Below are positions 11,591-24,649 of a stretch of 64,000 bases of DNA, piece by piece; position 1 is the stretch's first letter, and the number at the start of each line of letters is the position of its first letter. Location: contig NC_079479.1 of the NCBI RefSeq assembly GCF_026230105.1, forward strand, positions 30,411,385-30,475,384. The letters run 5' to 3'. The stretch comes from Diorhabda sublineata. Its lineage: Eukaryota > Arthropoda > Insecta > Coleoptera > Chrysomelidae. Both the position numbers and the translations under genes were made by a program. A model generated the notes under the pieces. The model saw only the letters and a program-made list of their open reading frames with translations. It was not told the origin of the DNA and ran no database searches.

Positions 11591-12059
11591 GGCAATAGGT
11601 GAAAATGTCTTATGGTGCTGGCAATTGTTAAGTAACACACTTTTAATATACAAATAATAAATATGTAACAGTTATTAAAAACAGGTGCATTAGTAAACCG
11701 GAACAGGAAGTCTATGTAAGTCTTCTACCTATGGTGTCTTAGAAAGAACATACGCCAATCAAAGTTCTTCGAAAGATCTGTAAATAGACGTCTATATAGA
11801 CATCCTTTTTCTAATAATCTTTTCCCATATGTAAGCAGTTTTTTATCTAATTTTTAGTTCTGATCCTTTCTAAATCAAGAATTTCATTTTACAAATATAT
11901 ACTATGTCCCCGGGTAGGGGAAATGACTCTTGTAGAAATTAGGAATTGGAAATTTTCGGAAAAACTATTTTTCTCTACAGTAAAATGTCTTTAAATGACA
12001 AGTTCGCAATATGTCGTAACTATCTTTTTTATTTTGGTCTTCTTATATATCATCATTAA

Positions 12060-12440
12060 CTCTCTCTACGTTGCGAACCGCCATATATTTTCCTGAGGAT
12101 TTTCGTTTTCCATATTTCCAATTTATTATTTTTTCTGTCATCCTTCATGTTTCTGATGCAAATAGAACTGCTGGTATTATAATTGTTTCTTACTATTTAG
12201 GTTCTTTGCTCTCAGTTCACGTTCTTTAACTTCCTTAACATTATATTATTCTTCACTTGTTATTCAATCAGTTTCGATTTCTTCTCTTACTTCAGATCCA
12301 TCTATTTTGTTTTCTCTTTATTTAATTGTAAGCCAAACATTTTGTTTCATCCGTAAATTTATTAAACTCCATTTCCATTTCTCTCTTCTATGTTCTTAGT
12401 AACACTATGTCATCCGCTGAAATGCACTACCTCTATATAC
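12060..12440 (-). mobile_element. LINE relic, RT region
   Basis: The minus strand gives SADDIVLLRT (RT FADDIVLL box, near 12398-12422), REMEMEFNKFTDETK, and PAVLFASETWRMTEKI (the PxLLYGxETW box). Stops interrupt every frame. Confidence 0.65.
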
Positions 12441-13914
12441 AACATATTCAAGGCTATTCATTCTATTTAGAATTGTAGCCGCTCAGATTGCGCCTGTATT
12501 TTTGTGGGTGGACAGCTTATCTGTCTATCTATTCTGTCTTGTATCTATCCAGTTACGTACTCTTAGAGTTTGCATATCTGTACAATCTGACCTTCTCCTC
12601 TATTTTTTGGTCTTCCTCGCAATCTTTTCACGTTCGGTCTCCATTATGTAATTTTCCTTATACCCTGCCGTTTTTCCATTCTTTGAATTCGTGTGTGCCA
12701 TTGTATTCTTTTCGTTTGAGTTTACTTTATCCTTATTTTCTAGTATATTCCTAATTTCATAGTTCATAAGTCCTCTATACTAATTATTTCCAACCTTTAC
12801 TGGTCCACGAATTTCCTTCGTTAATATTTGTTGGTCTCAATATCCCAATCAAACTTGAAGGATTACCGATTGTAGATGTAATCAGTATAATGGGAAATGT
12901 TGTGTCTTATAGGTGATTCCCGCAGTTCAAGAATTTTTTATTTTTGAAAGAGTCGTTTCACCCATCCAGAGATACATTTAGACCCATATAATGATCGTAA
13001 AATTCGCTACGCTTGGTCCCTGTAAATAGTTGCTTTCCAATTTATTATGCATTTTGTGCACGAAATACTCGATTTTCGTGTGCTTGGCACACAAGAATCA
13101 ATCGGAACAATCCTTTTATGTCGAATGTCAAATTTGAAAACATGTCACAAATTATTTGTTCATTTGTTGCCGTGTCCGAAATAGAAGATACTTCAAATTT
13201 ATTTAATATAAAATACGAATACTATGGAAGCACTTGACACTATATTATTTACTTTATATATATCTTCTTAAGCCCTTTTATAGTGTTCTTCATTAAGTAA
13301 TAATGCATATTCCCAATTTGTCTATGAATCCAATAATATCAGAAAATTTTGTTTTAAGCAAACACAAATTTAAATCTGGATAAACCGATATGAATTTGAA
13401 ATAGATTTCCACAGAACGACAATTCTACAGTTTGTGTTTAAAGCACACTTTTGAAGCTCATGGAGCCTAAAAATTTGTGTTTGAGTGGCAAGGGGAAAAC
13501 GCAACTGTGCTCAACGCACTGATCTTAACACGACACGACAAATTGGAACGTGGTTTTGAATCATTATGCACCCATATGTTAGATTGGGTGTAACTGAAAA
13601 GCGACTAATATGATAAGATATTTCACTTTAATAATTTATTATTGACAGATAGATGCTAAGATTGATAGATGTTTGTTAATGTGTCCTGTCATAAACTTTA
13701 TGTGTGAGAAATGATAAAACTAAATACAAATTTTAATTAACTTAAGTACGATATTTATTATGTAGCGTTTGACAAATCTACTTTGAGTAAAAGTATTCAT
13801 TTATAAATGATACGAGTATTTCGCGGTAAAAAATTGTAAGTTATAACCCTAAATCTCAGTTTATTCTGAACATATTCTATATAATATAGTTGGAATTGAT
13901 CTACTAAAAACATT

Positions 13915-14510
13915 AGTTCAAAGTTAGTCCGAATCAATCTGGATCACTCTGAATCAAGTTGTATCTGATTCGTCATCTCCACTCTTTCACACCAGCTGAA
14001 TCAACCTGAATCTATAAAAATCCTTTTATCTTCTTTTTGTTTTCCTTCTTTTAGTTGCTTTTGAGCTATCATCATTTAGCAGTTGTTTTATAAATGCAAT
14101 AGTGTTTCGTAGGAGGCAACGGCGTAAACAGAAAACAAGAAAAGTGTGGATACATCACATAAATAGGAAAAGGTCGGATTTTGGTGTTTCATCATTCCTG
14201 TTGCTGTGATTTCCATCACTGACATCATAAATCGCACTATTTTCTTTAACCTTTAAAATTAATAACTCCACGTCCATCTCGTATGGTTGTTAATTCAAGA
14301 CTGACCGGACGAAGAAATTGACAGGTTGAATCAAGTGCGACCTCGAATCAAACCTGATTGAACCAGATTCGTCCGGTCTGAAGGCGGGAAAAGAGTCCCT
14401 TCACATTTAAACGAAGCGCTCGAAGCCGAATCTTGGTCAATCAGATTCAACTTGATTCGGAGTGATTCTGATTAATTCGGATTCGTTTGGTGTGAAAGGG
14501 CCCATAGGTC
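13915..14510. mobile_element. MITE-like element with GAATC-rich terminal inverted repeats
   Basis: The right end, read inward, is GGGCCCTTTCACACCAAACG followed by AATCCGAATTAATCAGAATC and ACTCCGAATCAAGTTGAATC. The left end carries gtccgaatcaatctggatca followed by ctctgaatcaagttgtatct. An internal hairpin (gaccggacgaa ... ttcgtccggtc) is present. No coding capacity. The superfamily is not assigned. Confidence 0.65.
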
Positions 14511-14514
14511 ATGA

Positions 14515-16785
14515 GATAAGTCCTTCGCGTCGTGCCAATTGTTAACTACGAAAACCGATGTCAATTGGAAAGCTAGTCAAGCACCTTAGTTTGTACCTTT
14601 TAAAGTTATTCGACAAACTGTAAGACTTGTCTATTTGTCACCGATGACGAATTTTGTAGTTTCATACTCCTTCATGTACCAGCTGCATTCCGGATTGTTC
14701 CTGATACCGCCTGTATAGAGATAGTTGATATTGTTGATTATTCAGATTCAGATAGGCAAAAGGTCCAATTATTTGTCTCATGTCGAATATTTCCTTTCAT
14801 CTCTGTACGTCTTGTAAGGAGGCTGTTCATGTAATAGCTACACCAAGAAAGGATTCTAACCCACTTGTAATTTTGTTGATAGTCCGGCGAAGGAATCGGT
14901 TTTTTCTTTATTGCCCAAGTGATCGGGCATCGAACCGAGCTGGATCTTGCATCTTTTATTAACTAGGATTTTTTTGAATTTCAGTACAAATCTAGAGCAC
15001 GTCGTTTGGCTTTATATAACAATATTTGAATACGTTTTTGTCAATTCTAAATTCAACTGTATTATCACCACCTTTAATAGTGGTTTGTATGAATTTCTTG
15101 TGGAGGGCAGTTGAGTTTATTGTTTTATTCCGAAAAAATAGTAACATAACATATATACTAAACTACTTTAATACATACAATCTTCCTTTAGTACCCGTGA
15201 TGTGCTTGTACTGACTAAATGTTACGGCATGTGGCAAGAGATTTGCAAAAATGGATTTGTTACAGTTTATTGAAAGATATCTTTGAGTAATGAGCATTTT
15301 AAAGGCTCTTCATTATGAATAATTTTACTACAGTTTTCTGAACGGTATGCTTTAGTTAGACGGAAATAAAAGTCGAAAAATGAACCTCGCATTAATTTTT
15401 ACGGTGGCGGAGGGATTTTATGCTATGAATCGAAAATCTATCAGTCAAAATTTGAGACTTTTATAGTGACATCTCTTTCTCATTTTTGTTTGTACAAAAA
15501 CTTGTTCGTATCAAAATTGTGGCAAATTTAATTTTGTTTTCAATTTCAGTTAACTTCATGATTATTAAAAATTTCGAGATATGATTTGATGTAATCAACG
15601 AATAAATAGTTGTTGAGTTGTAATTTGTTGAAAAAATATAAACAAAATTTACCAAATTTACATTTTTTAACACTTCAACAGTACAAAATTTCCCAATTTT
15701 TTCGAGTTTTAATGTTGAAAAATTAAATTTAACTTCTTTATCAAATTATAAAAGAAAAATTTGATAATACGATCATTAGAAACCGGAATAATGAGAGTCA
15801 AAGTCCGTTAGGTACTGACAAGAATTTTGAGTTCTTGAATGATTCTTTAGGTTGTTGAATCCCATCCAAAATTTAATTTCTTTTGTCTCTTTGGATATGT
15901 ATGAAAAAGGCAAATGTTAAGACGTCATGCTGTGGAAATCAACACAAAATATGGAAACAGATATTCTGAGATGTCGTGGACCATTTAATTAGAGAAGAAT
16001 AGAGGTGATTGGTTTATATGATAGGCTCTACTCATATATACTTTCACATTCTCAAACATAATAGTAGAAACGTACTTTTAGTATCACAGAATTAGTGCGA
16101 TTATTGTTACAGAAGCAGCTCCATCTACTTGAGCTGTCCTGAAAAGAAAATCACCAGCTTTAAAATATACAAATGTAATATTATTTCTTCAATATATAAA
16201 TATATAATTTTTTCAGGAATATGTTGTTTAATTGAATCAAACCTTAAAACCTCAAACTAAATGATAAGAGATGCTTGAATTTATTTAAGTCTAAAAATAA
16301 CACAAACACAGATTTGATAGGGTAAGAATTCTTCTGTGTACTTGGAGCCTGTAAGTCAAGAACTTCTAAAACACCTCGCGAAAGTTCATATTTCTATAAT
16401 AATCTATAAGTTTAGTTACCACTTATACCAAAGGCAGTTGTTGACCGGTAGAGATGGTAAGTTGGATTTCGTAAAGCTTAAAAAAAGATACGCACAAGCG
16501 AACGATGTTACAACTTTGTAAACATTGACTTTGGTTCCAACGGAACTTGTGAGTATCGAATTTTCAGATCCTAACTTCAGATGCACATCAAATACTGCAT
16601 TAAAACGAATAATTCTTCCTTGGAAAATGAAAAAAAAGCATATTCAAACGAAAGATGAGGAAATATTAAAATCAATAGACAAACAACAAATCCTTATCAA
16701 TAAAAATACCAAAGACTTTCTCAATAGTAAATAGAATTATATACCGGAGGTCATACAGCTTCCATTACCGCATCCTGCATTTCGT
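14515..16785. other. No gene recognised
   Basis: AT-rich, with only short accidental frames and no splice-bounded coding stretch that I could support. Confidence 0.5.
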
Positions 16786-16789
16786 ACGC

Positions 16790-17190
16790 CACAATTTTCA
16801 CAATATCCACTCGTCTTTCATAGTCTGTTCAATTCTTTCATTCCAGGACCTTAAAGGTCTTCCTTGTCTTCTTTTACTATACGGTTGATACAATTCTTCG
16901 GTCACCAATTCTGTTCCATCCTCATTACATGTTCGTACCAGAGCAGTAGTTTAATCTGTATTCTCTCTGAAGTCGACTCGACCTATTCTTCGTCGTATAT
17001 CTTCATTTGAAATATATTGTTTTGGACATCTCCTTAAGTAGTCTATTTCCACAGCCTCCATTAATTTCTCCTGTCTATCCGTCTGACCAAAGCAATGATT
17101 CAGAATTTGTGTAGCTTTTTTCCCTTTTTTCGTTTTTCCAATATGACGTTTTTTGTAATAATAATTTACATCGGACATACATCTCACTAT
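16790..17190 (-). mobile_element. LINE relic, extreme 3' end of the RT ORF
   Basis: The minus strand reads KLMEAVEIDYLRRCPKQYIS, then NEDIRRRIGRVDF, then LLLWYEHVMRMEQN, then RRQGRPLRSWNERIEQTMKD. The order LExDYLRR - NEDIRRR - WYGHVxRM - GRPxxxW is the conserved tail of many insect LINE ORFs. Confidence 0.7.
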
Positions 17191-17784
17191 TTATAAAATA
17201 GATTAAAATTTCATCGATACAATAAAAAATGAAACATCATTAACTAACCTTAAAATATTAGAAAAACATACATTTAATCCTTGGAATGTAGTGTAAGAAA
17301 AAGAAGTTTTTAGAAAAGGTAAAAAAGATAGAAAATACAATTTCAGCGAAATATATGATTCAATTTAATAAATTTATGAATTAATTCATTTAATAACTAT
17401 AGGTCAGAAATGACTATATGATAGTGGTAGAAAAAGACTTTGTTTTATTCGTGTAGAGAGTTCGTTTCCAAACTTTCTTATTTTAATGACATGAATATTT
17501 GAGTTTTCATCAAATTAATTAAAGAAATTATATCGACACTATTTGCATGATACATTGTTAGTACAGATTTGAAATATGTAAATATGGGGCCAAAAAACAA
17601 TTATTCTGCTTTGAAAATGTAATTTTTCTATAGTTTATTACCCAATGAAAAGTGTTCTAAACACTCCTTAAACATTCTAAGATACGGATCACTCAAATTA
17701 CGCCTTTTGAGAAACTTAACCTATAAGCTTCGACTCTTCTTCTCTTTAGTTCGATGTGTTGAAATAGCTGAAATTCGATAGAAT

Positions 17785-17862
17785 CGCTCACTATCTCAAA
17801 ATGGCGGATGATGCTCACTATCTCACAATGTTTGTCCATCAAGACAAAATGGCGGATGATTG
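17785..17862 (+). repeat. Short direct repeat (caaaatggcggatgat)
   Basis: gctcactatctcaaaatggc is followed by a second gctcactatctcacaatg, and caaaatggcggatgat recurs about 47 bp on. Local duplication. Confidence 0.5.
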
Positions 17863-18899
17863 TTTCGTTTCCATATATTTAGCAGTTCAGGATAGAAAAC
17901 TTTGTGTGGTAAAAGCAGATTTTATTTTGATATTTTTTTAGTATGTGATCCATTGATTCAAATATTTATATAAATATCAAGAAATTGGCAGTTCTCAAGA
18001 AATTAATATTATCACTAATACATATTTATAGCCGCCTTCTTATATACATTCTTATACATAATTTCTAAAAATGCTGTACTGGAGTTATATTATAAACCAA
18101 TTCAAAAGGAAATTTTCTAGAAATGAATTTGCTTATAGTAATAAAAATGTTTTTTTTGTTTACCTGATGTAAACTTGCCTACTCCGCCTACGAAATCGAT
18201 ACACGGTGAAATTATTGTCCTTAGGTAAAGCGAGAAAGTTATACAATGTACAGTTTGAACGATACACAAATTTTTATCCCTTCTATGATAATGTTAACAT
18301 ATCCCCAGGCTTCTCCTATGAGTGGATTCATTCATATCCTTCCAATAATATACTTTTGTAAACTTGTTATTTTTTCGCGAAATTCCATTAGCTCAAATAA
18401 CATCTACAAATATTACTCACCTCTTTTAAACCTTCAGTCATTTTCTCCACAGAAAAATGTTTAAGAATTTTGATCCTTTCTAATTCTCAGAGATACGATT
18501 CATTTGAAATACTTGAATTTGAAATGCAAAATACTTTTTGTTTTATTTGAATTACTTTTTGATGATTTATACCAAATGGTTAATACATAAAATGTGCAAC
18601 CAATACCTTATTTTTGATCCCGAAATATTGATAGAGCCAGCTGGGTCAATGAAATCAACTGGATGTAAATCTACAACGAATTCCTTCCTATCTAAGGAGT
18701 TCTTATCACAGTTGCATAATGAATATCTAAAAAATCCATAAATGAAGCAACAAGACAACTGGGATTGGAAGTCTTGAAAGAGGTTGAAATTCAATTTTTG
18801 TTTCAATATATACTTCATTTCTGATACCAGCACGCGTCAGTTTGTTTGGAATTTTTGTGATAAGTCACCTCATTTCACGTCCTAAAGAAGAAATAAACC

Positions 18900-19270
18900 T
18901 GGGGTGTGTGTTGGGGCAGGTATCCATGAGGTAGGTCTCGCGGGTCCGTACTTTTTGAGGGGTCACGTGACGGACCAAAGATATCTGGAAATACTCGAAG
19001 ATTCACGTGGGCAAACGGACAACGATTCAACATCCGTCATTTCATGGAGGATGGAGATTCTTTGCACTACGCGCTATGTGTGCGGGGGTACCTTAATGTT
19101 CATTTTGGAGAATGGATAGAGCCACGCACCCTTCCGTCCTCTGAACTGCAATTCTTCGCGAACAGCTTGACATGCTCCACCGGACCGTTGAGAATCGTTC
19201 CCATAAATGCATTGATCAAGATTGACACTTACAGAGATACTTTTTCGAATCCTTTTTGTAATTTATTTCA
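18900..19270 (+). mobile_element. Tc1/mariner-related transposase relic, DDE region
   Basis: Frames with shifts give GAGIHEVGLAGPYFLRGHVT then DQRYLEILED (the family's WCGI...GPyFF.G.v....YLexLe), then HYALCVRGYLNVHFGEWIEP (the PHya..Vr.YLn..F...WIgr region). The catalytic region is broken. Confidence 0.6.
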
Positions 19271-20324
19271 ATAAATTCATCTTGACGCTGCTTTTTTTTC
19301 TTTATTGTTTCCAGAGGTACGTGTCACATTGCCAATTCGTCTTAGTAACTGAATATTATGAATTAATAATTCTAATTCTCGAATCATCTGCGAATTCATT
19401 GAATAAATCGAATGCAAGTATAATATTAAAAAGAAACAATATTACTTTGCAGCTTATTTTAGTTAACTATCAAAACTTCTAAAATATTTGTAGAGATGTG
19501 AAAAAGCAGCGATTAATCATTAAATCGATCTAATTAAGTGTTGAGTTTCCTAATTATCTATTACAAATAGTGAAGCATTCACAAGATTGGATTGGAGATT
19601 CACCGCTCAGTTGGTTTAAATTGGACATTTGATACTGCGTTTCCTAGAAATTTAGATGACTTCGATACAAAAAAAACTATTATTTGTTGAGGTGATTTAC
19701 CTTAGAAACGAATGCTGATAATTTTTTGCATTCAAAAATTATATTATAATAAGGAATATATTGTTAATCAATACGCTAACTCAAATGTTGATATCAGAAA
19801 AAAAGGAGGAATAATTCCTGAAGTTATTCTGAAATGCTCGAAATTTACCTGTCAAGAATTTTTGAGAATCATCCCATGATTATGACTATTAGGTTTTCAT
19901 TAACAAAATTATGATTTTGATTAGTTTTCTGCGAGGTAGAAAATTCGATGGAAATATCTAATTATATTTTGATTAGATTCGCCAGGATTTATAAATTTAT
20001 TTTGTATCCTTTGCATGAAAGATCTAGTGGGCGAGCTACGTAAGCGCTCCGTCCTAAACTTACAAAACCAAGATGCAACCATCAACACATCTGAACATAT
20101 TAAAGACGATTTTAAAATAGCAAATTGAATTAAAAAGTAAAAAATAAATTATAGTTGAAAAAAATTTCTAGCCATAAACAAGCTAAAAAGTAACATAGTT
20201 ATTTTCCTAACAAGTGCGGAAAGTGATAATTTCCCGCACGCGACTGCAGTTGTCCCGAACGACGCGGAGCGGAGTTCGGGCAAGTGGTCAAGTGCGGGAA
20301 AGACACTTTACGCATGTTTTAGGA

Positions 20325-21095
20325 ACATTATTTTTTCTACGACCGTTTATACAAAAAAGTATACCAACCCATTTTTCTAAAATTATTCTATTCCAACAAA
20401 CATAACAATATAAAAAACTGTAACTAAAAACTACTAATTATTATAAATATTAATATTGAAAACACAATTTATTGCATTCTGTAGGCTAGTAAGAATTGCC
20501 GATCCAGTGTAGTTATTTGGTTTCAATTGGACGGTAGATGACGTCGATGAGGATGGATGGCATCGGTTGCAGGTCGCATAAAGATGACGATGACGGTGAC
20601 GGCAACGGTTTTAAGTCAGTTGGCAGGTAACAGCTCGGAATTAGTTTCATTTGCAGCCTTCAAAATGGCTTCGGGAAGTTCTTCCTCGGTTGATGATGAA
20701 TTAATATTATTGTATCGGATTCGGTTTAATGTGGTTTAATTTAGAAGAAGATTGCACTTATTCGGTCACTTCCAAGACGTTTTGAACAACTTTGACGTTT
20801 TAGTAACAATTACATGGTTATATAAAAAATATCTATATTATTTTATATTTTCAAAAAATTAAAAATGCTACAAAACGCTAGAAAAGGTTTAAATTTTGTT
20901 TGATGGACTATTTCGTAAATATTTATTTACCTGTAGTAACAATAGTTATAATCTCAGAAGTGAAAAACTATCTAATATGGTCAAAATGTGCATAATTTTA
21001 CTTTCCCGCACTAGTGCGGGAAAGTGACACTTTCAAAACTAAAATGCGTGCGGGAAAGTGGGTTAAAACGCACGGTCGTAGAAAAAATAATTTTT
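20325..21095. mobile_element. Inverted-repeat element with ATTATTTTTTCTACGACCGT ends
   Basis: The 20-bp stretch at about 20328-20347 recurs as its exact reverse complement at about 21072-21091. Copies of gtgcgggaaagtg, some palindromic (cccgcactagtgcggg at 21005), sit inside the right arm and outside the left arm (20212-20305). The internal frame MASGSSSSVDDELILLYRIR loosely resembles the N-terminus of PIF/Harbinger transposases. Probably a deleted DNA transposon. Confidence 0.5.
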
Positions 21096-22341
21096 GTCAT
21101 TAGAATAAAATTACTGATTAGGAAATCAAAGTCACTATTATAGAAGGGGTACATTTTTAAACTATTTTAAACTAGAGTTTCGGAATGAAACTTCTAAAAA
21201 AATTATGATGAGTCACATCGAATCCTTAATTTTAATATCAAAATTTTGAACGAGTTTTGTGAATGGGGACATGGAGAATAGAGAAGACGAAAGACCTACT
21301 TAGTAAGTAATTTTCGGCAAATGAAAAATAATTCTGACGACCTAAATAGCAATAGCACAGATCTAGTGATTGCGCCTTAGAAGCTTTACCTGATAAGCAA
21401 TCTAATAGATACGTACCCCAATTATAATTCAGATATGTATATAAAAGAAAAAGAAAAAAAAAACGAATAATGAAAAGAAGAGTCCTACGTACAGAACAGT
21501 TTTCAATAATCGAAAAATCATTCGGACAGGCTTTGTACTGGGAATCAGACTCAGAATTATTGGTTGCAAAATGATGCTTTTATGATAGTAACAGTAATAA
21601 TTTTTTAAGCTATAATTTATCATATTATCCGCTAGTACTTAATATTCACGTAGTACGCCAGTGTTAGAGCGGATATTACCGTTAGCTATATGCAACAGCC
21701 ATCTTGAACGCTAAACTTCTGTTCATTGGCCCTTTCTTTAATTTTAATTAAATGATAGAAACTCGAAATTGAATACCAACATCAAATTAATCAGTTTTGT
21801 GTTAGATTTGTCAACTAACTATCTACGTGCACAAAACGCTCCGTTGAAATTTTTCTTTATTTCATTACTATTTACAGATTTAGGTGTGATATGTTATATT
21901 TATATGGCAATCGTTAATTCATAAATCACTGGTTTGATTCGCAGCATGATAATTAATTGCATTTTTATCTTTAGGTATATGAAAGTTGTAAATTAAAATA
22001 ACTAAATGAAGTGAGAATCTCTTGTGAACGAAAATTCGCAATCTATACTGGTAGCAATAAATTACCAAATGATATCTCTTTATATGTTATATTTGGGATA
22101 TAATTCTGTTTATTTAGGATTGAGTAGAGCAATTTCAGCGTTTATTAAACTTCGTTTATTATTACGGAGATTATCATTTTGAGTATGTATTAATATCAAA
22201 GTATAATTCTAGTAAATAGTATTAATATTTTATGAGCAGAGATATTTTAAACTATTCAACAAAACTAGTGGTTTGGATAATATAGTAGTAGAAAAATTCA
22301 AGGTTAATATTTATTTAAAAGATTCATGTTTATTTGGACAA

Positions 22342-23315
22342 CCCATACAGGAAATCCCAGAGTTGACAAAGGGGGCAAGCCTGGGCCACTTCTGGGAAGC
22401 CTGCTTCGGCGTACCTGTATTGGCCCATGCGTGGGCCAGGCTACTTAACTCAGCTTCGGCCATACCAATGATTACCCAAGCTCGAGCCAAGGCCGGGTAT
22501 CCCAGCCTTGGCCATTTATTGTCAACCCAGGATTGGGCCAAGGTTGGTTGACCCAGCCTTGGCGATACCAATGATTACCCAAGCTTGGACCAAGATTCAA
22601 GACCATTCATTGGGGACCCAAGCTTCGACTGTTCGGTCACATACGTGATTCGAGTACATTATTATGGGTCTGATCTCTAGTTTATTCTGTGTGTGTGTTT
22701 CTTATAACATTTTTTATTATTTATTACTACTAAATTACTACTGTATCTTCGAGTTCAAAGTCTTTGAGAGTGCATTGAATAGAGAATAATTTAATTGTGA
22801 GCATCAGCTCTGTGAGTGAGGTTAACGATACAGTGATACAGTGATACAGACTTGTGTAATCTACAAGCGTTTAATAATCATAATTTAAGTGGTTGAGTTA
22901 GTGAATATTTTTTAGTAACTAATTAACTGATATTATTATGATGTTAATTACAGTAAGAGTAAGATTAAATATAAAAATTTATGTTTGCTTATTTTTGAAA
23001 TAAAAAAAATCATATTGAAAAAAATAAAGAAATGTAATAAAGAAAAAATTATATAATAAGTTTTTGTATTTAACCTTGGCCCGATCCTGGCAGTAAAGCT
23101 TGGCCCAGTTCTGGCAGTTAAGATTACCTAAGCCCTGGCATTTAAGCATGGCCCAGTCTTGGTGACCAAGCTTGGCCCAGTCTTGGCGACCAAGCTTAGC
23201 CCATCGTTATCACTCCAGAGTTTTACCAAGATTGGGCCAAGCCTGGCTTACAAGCTTAGCCCAGAGTTCTACATAGTTGGGCCAAGCTTGTGCCCTTGGA
23301 ACTTTCCTCTATGGG
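22342..23315. mobile_element. Non-autonomous element with CCCATA ends and GCCAAGCTTGGGC-type arrays
   Basis: Left end cccatacaggaaatccc; right end, reverse complemented, cccatagaggaaagttcc. Each is followed inward by a GC-rich array of degenerate CCAAGCTTGGCCCA words (22365-22620 and 23070-23310), which can pair with each other. The AT-rich centre has no ORF. The two array frames at 22273-22571 are accidental. Confidence 0.65.
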
Positions 23316-23639
23316 AAGTTCTTTTCGACACAAATTAGTTTTGGTAAACTCATAATAATTGTGCCTAATAAGGCAATTGGTCTGAATAAAAGTCCATAAA
23401 TATAGTAAAATGCAAGCAGTAGCGTAGCGTAGACTAATAATATAGACGTGGTCAAAATCGCATCAGCGGGGCCCCTTTTCTTTCGTTCCTAATACCTACT
23501 TAATAAATTTATCTTACCAAACATGCTTTGATACGACATGCCTACTCATGAAATGATATATTAATAATAATATATTAATATTGAAATTAATAAAAATATT
23601 CAAAAGCATTTAAATTAGAAAAAGATTTCATTTTATGGC

Positions 23640-23990
23640 TTGAGTTATTTTTTGACAAAAGTAATGTTCTTTGGCTTTTTCCTTTACTGAAGTACTGCAA
23701 TAAGGATTTGTAATTAATTTCTACTGGCAAATCTGCTTCGATTGAGACCAGATAGTCGGTTCTACTTCATATTGTTTCTTAAGTAGTTTTAGATAATATC
23801 ACTACAGTGTTTCAAAAGCTCGATATTTGGCAAACGTTTCAAATTATTTATGACGTACAAGAATTCAAAATCGTTGTAATATTCAGTGAGTGCAGTAAAT
23901 TTTGTGTTGTGTTGAATCACGGCGTCAACCATTGTAATGAAAAAATTAATTCACAAAAATTTTTTTTATGAAACCTTTAGAAGTCATTGG
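23640..23990 (-). mobile_element. Possible hAT-like transposase relic
   Basis: The minus strand gives VIQHNTKFTALTE, then SRTDYLVSIEADLPVEINYK and SLLQYFSKGKSQRTLLLSK, with stops. The pattern loosely resembles hAT/ZMYM1-like TE proteins. Low certainty. Confidence 0.3.
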
Positions 23991-24078
23991 AATAGCCCTG
24001 ATATAGGAGAGTTTTTCCTCTGCAGGGATTGGGTAGGGGTGGTTTTTAGAAGTGATTTCTTTTGATGTCTGGACGTCT

Positions 24079-24304
24079 GTCTCATTCAAAAATGTCGGTT
24101 TCTAATGTTCACTTTGATATTAAATAATCGTACAAAAAGAAAACCTTAATAATACCAGAAGTGTAGAAATATAATGGTACAAAGTGGTTTCTTTTGATGT
24201 CTGGACTTTGCACCATTATATTACTACACTCCTCGTATTAAGGCTTTTTGTACGATTATTTAATATCAAAGTGAACATTAGAAACCGACATTTTTGTATG
24301 AGAC
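24079..24304. repeat. Long hairpin: inverted repeat with about 100-bp arms
   Basis: Left arm 24079-24185 and right arm 24205-24304 are near-perfect reverse complements (gtctcattcaaaaatgtcgg opposite ccgacatttttgtatgagac). The loop is about 19 bp. The loop word ttcttttgatgtctgga also occurs just before the left arm. Confidence 0.9.
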
Positions 24305-24620
24305 AGATCTTATCCGTATCCTCTGTTGCCATTGGTCCATGGTTACGACTCTTTTTTTGTTCGTGATTTTAGCTTTGTTGATTATTTCATTGGCCTTTTC
24401 CTCGTCACGTATTCTCTTGTTTATTATCCTGCGTTCGATTGCTAGCAGATCTACTGAGATGTTGTCCGCAATTGCTAATACTGGTTGTGAGACTGAACGA
24501 TATGCACTGCATATTCTAAGAAGGGTTCTACGTTGTAGGTACCCTGGCTATTCTTTTACGCTGGACCTCTTTCTGCGTAGTCTCTTCCCATATCTCAGTG
24601 ACGTATAGAAATAATGAATT
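24290..24620 (-). mobile_element. LINE relic (R1-like), region after the RT
   Basis: The minus strand reads LRICSAYRSVSQPVLAIADN then ISVDLLAIERR. RxxSAYRTVSxxAxxVIAGxxPxxLLAxER is a hallmark of R1/Jockey-type LINEs. The right arm of the long hairpin sits at its 3' end. Confidence 0.7.
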
Positions 24621-24649
24621 TGTGACTGACATCTCTTCTTAATGATAGT

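Noticed and set aside
14880..14945. tRNA-like box B (gttcgatgc on the minus strand)
   Set aside because: No box A at the right distance and no cloverleaf.
22273..22571. Opposed open frames in the GC-rich array
   Set aside because: They arise from the repeated AAGCTTGG words, not from a gene.
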